From: Melanocharis versteri
Lineage: Eukaryota > Chordata > Aves > Passeriformes > Melanocharitidae
Length of the DNA stretch: 64,000 nt
NCBI GenBank assembly: GCA_013397845.1
Contig: VZTG01000385.1
Location: forward strand, 248,001 to 312,000
Direction of reading: 5' to 3'
Shown: in pieces, positions 62,601-64,000 of the stretch
Layout: every line of letters begins with the position of its first letter
How positions within the stretch are numbered: position 1 is the first letter of the stretch
Notes under the pieces: model-generated
Databases searched by the model: none
What the model was told of the DNA's origin: nothing
The model's input: only the letters and a program-made list of their open reading frames with translations
Program-made: the position numbers and the translations under genes

Positions 62601-64000
62601 TAGTAATAAACAGTAGGAAATCATGTTCAACAGCACAGCTTTCTAAATTACGATTATTCATTGTAAATCACTTTTTACATGTTGCTTCAAACAGTGTTTC
62701 TCAGGAATAAGATCTGTCTGCAGTGAAATGCTTGGTGATTTTAATATGCAAGCCTCCTACAGAGATGATGTCTCATTTTAATTATTGTTTCGGTTTAATG
62801 GGTTTTCATTAAATTAGAGGATGGAGCAATTACCAGGGTGAACAGCTAATGTCACAAAGGTAAGTTCCCATGACTGTACAGCGAAAGCAGTTCCACTAGA
62901 GAAGGTGGAAAAATAGTGTAATTCAATGTAAACTCTGCTTTTGCATCATGCAAAACTACCCTTGGCTATATGTGCTCATTTATCGCTGTCATTTTGATAT
63001 ACACGTTTGTAAACTAGTTTACAAATAGGTCTCTCCTAACAAAATTAATCTAGCGTTTAAAATTTTATATACATATAAATAAAAATCCTTTCAGGAAGCC
63101 ATTGCAAACCCAATCCTAAAACTCCAGATGCCAGGGGCAGAAGAATTTGAGTCACTGAAGAAATCAAACAGAGAACACTTATCAAATCACAGTTTCTCCT
63201 CAACCACTAATTTAGCTGATTTAGTGGCTTAGTGTCAGACTCTTCACTTCTTGAAAATTGCCTTGACTTGAGCACCAGCTAGAGTGACCACACTCATGCT
63301 AATTAAGCAGTTGTCGGAGAGTCTTAAATCCTTTGTTTGCTTTATCAGCGTTTCAAACTGAACCACGGCAGTTGAGTACTCTGGAACAAACAGAGCAGCA
63401 GATACTGCACAAGACCTGGAAATGAGCACATGCCAAGAGTGAAGGCAGCCACCTCTGCTTCTCCAGCCCCAGCCAGCCAAAGGTGCTGTAAGTGGCAGAG
63501 CAACCACAGCGGCAGGAAGCCGTAGCAAAGCCTGTATCTAGAAAATTCATACGGGTTTCCTACCTGCAGGGCTTTTCCTTGTCTTTTCCACCCACATGGG
63601 CAGAATTACCAAGGAAAGCACTGGAGTCCCCTCTCCAACAGCAGGAGGAGAAGCAGCAGCCTGGTTACCCTCAAAGCCCAGTGACTGACATTGTCATCAA
63701 ACCAATTGGCTGCTATGGACCAAAATCAGAAACCTGCAGTCAGCCAAGGGGCTTTGGAGCAGGTTTCCTGCTGTCAACAACAGACCTCACCTTGCTGAGG
63801 CTACACATCACCTGTTACTCAAGGCCGTTACTTGAACTTACTTCAAGTATTTTAAGCAGCTGCTGAGCTTGTCTTCTCAAGTAGGCTCCGTTGTTTCCTC
63901 AAGGGATTTATGCTGAAATCAAGAGTGTTTACAAATGGTTGATCCCTGAAATTAAACGTTTCGTTGAAATGCTCCAGAAGTTCACTATCACTAAAAGCAC
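56621..64000. other. NELL1 intron upstream of the first visible exon (partial)
   Basis: I searched the minus strand for the preceding NELL1 exon (mature N-terminus and signal peptide) and did not find it. Short relatively GC-rich stretches occur at about 59300-59540, 60180-60480 and 63380-63700. Their open frames match no family I know. The rest is AT-rich, with possible conserved non-coding sequence near 62720-62850. Confidence 0.65.
57712..57792. repeat. Low-complexity A-rich and poly-C tract
   Basis: AAAAC-type repeats are followed by two C runs of about eight and eight bases separated by G (around 57751-57768), then by an A-rich stretch. On the minus strand this reads as two G runs. Confidence 0.85.

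Noticed and set aside
1..64000. Bacterial features: operons, ribosome binding sites, CRISPR arrays, phage
   Set aside because: Spliced vertebrate exons and avian retroelements fill the window, and no direct-repeat/spacer array is present.

Overview
This is vertebrate nuclear DNA, most likely from a passerine bird. It is AT-rich and intron-dominated. Protein coding appears only as short exons with GT-AG borders, and the repeats are avian: CR1 LINE 3' ends, a tRNA-Ile-headed SINE with a CR1-like tail, and several LTRs of kinds I associate with songbird endogenous retroviruses (ERVs). The species cannot be read from the sequence.

The only gene I can identify is NELL1, which lies on the minus strand and runs from high to low coordinates. 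Nine consecutive internal exons are present: 56470-56620, 42528-42698, 24235-24331, 17135-17207, 16807-16889, 13435-13569, 12492-12594, 9052-9125 and 2686-2785. Their phases join without a break. Together they encode about 328 residues that align collinearly with roughly residues 62 to 390 of the 810-residue mammalian protein. This covers the N-terminal laminin-G/thrombospondin-N-like domain, the coiled-coil linker and the first von Willebrand C (VWC) region. The signal-peptide exons lie beyond position 64000, and the EGF-like and C-terminal VWC exons lie below position 1. NELL1 is a secreted, trimeric extracellular glycoprotein involved in bone formation and neural signalling.

The introns hold the rest. 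2786-9051 has a solo LTR with a 5-bp target duplication and a CR1 3' end. 17208-24234 has a pair of related LTRs in opposite orientation around ERV-like internal sequence, plus an exon-like minus-strand ORF at 18736-18906. 24332-42527 is richest: a plus-strand ORF of unknown identity (25217-25501), a long LTR beside it, a SINE, another LTR interrupted by a 15-base assembly gap, and a second CR1. 42699-56469 carries a decayed LINE reverse-transcriptase relic and simple repeats. Almost every transposable element is on the plus strand, antisense to NELL1, the usual footprint of selection inside a transcribed gene.

The strongest leads beyond NELL1 are two unexplained exon-like ORFs. The one at 18736-18906 is preceded by a good splice acceptor, is in phase with the upstream NELL1 exon and has an AATAAA downstream, so it could be an alternative NELL1 terminal exon. 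The one at 25217-25501 is a 94-codon plus-strand frame behind a possible acceptor. I could not identify either product.
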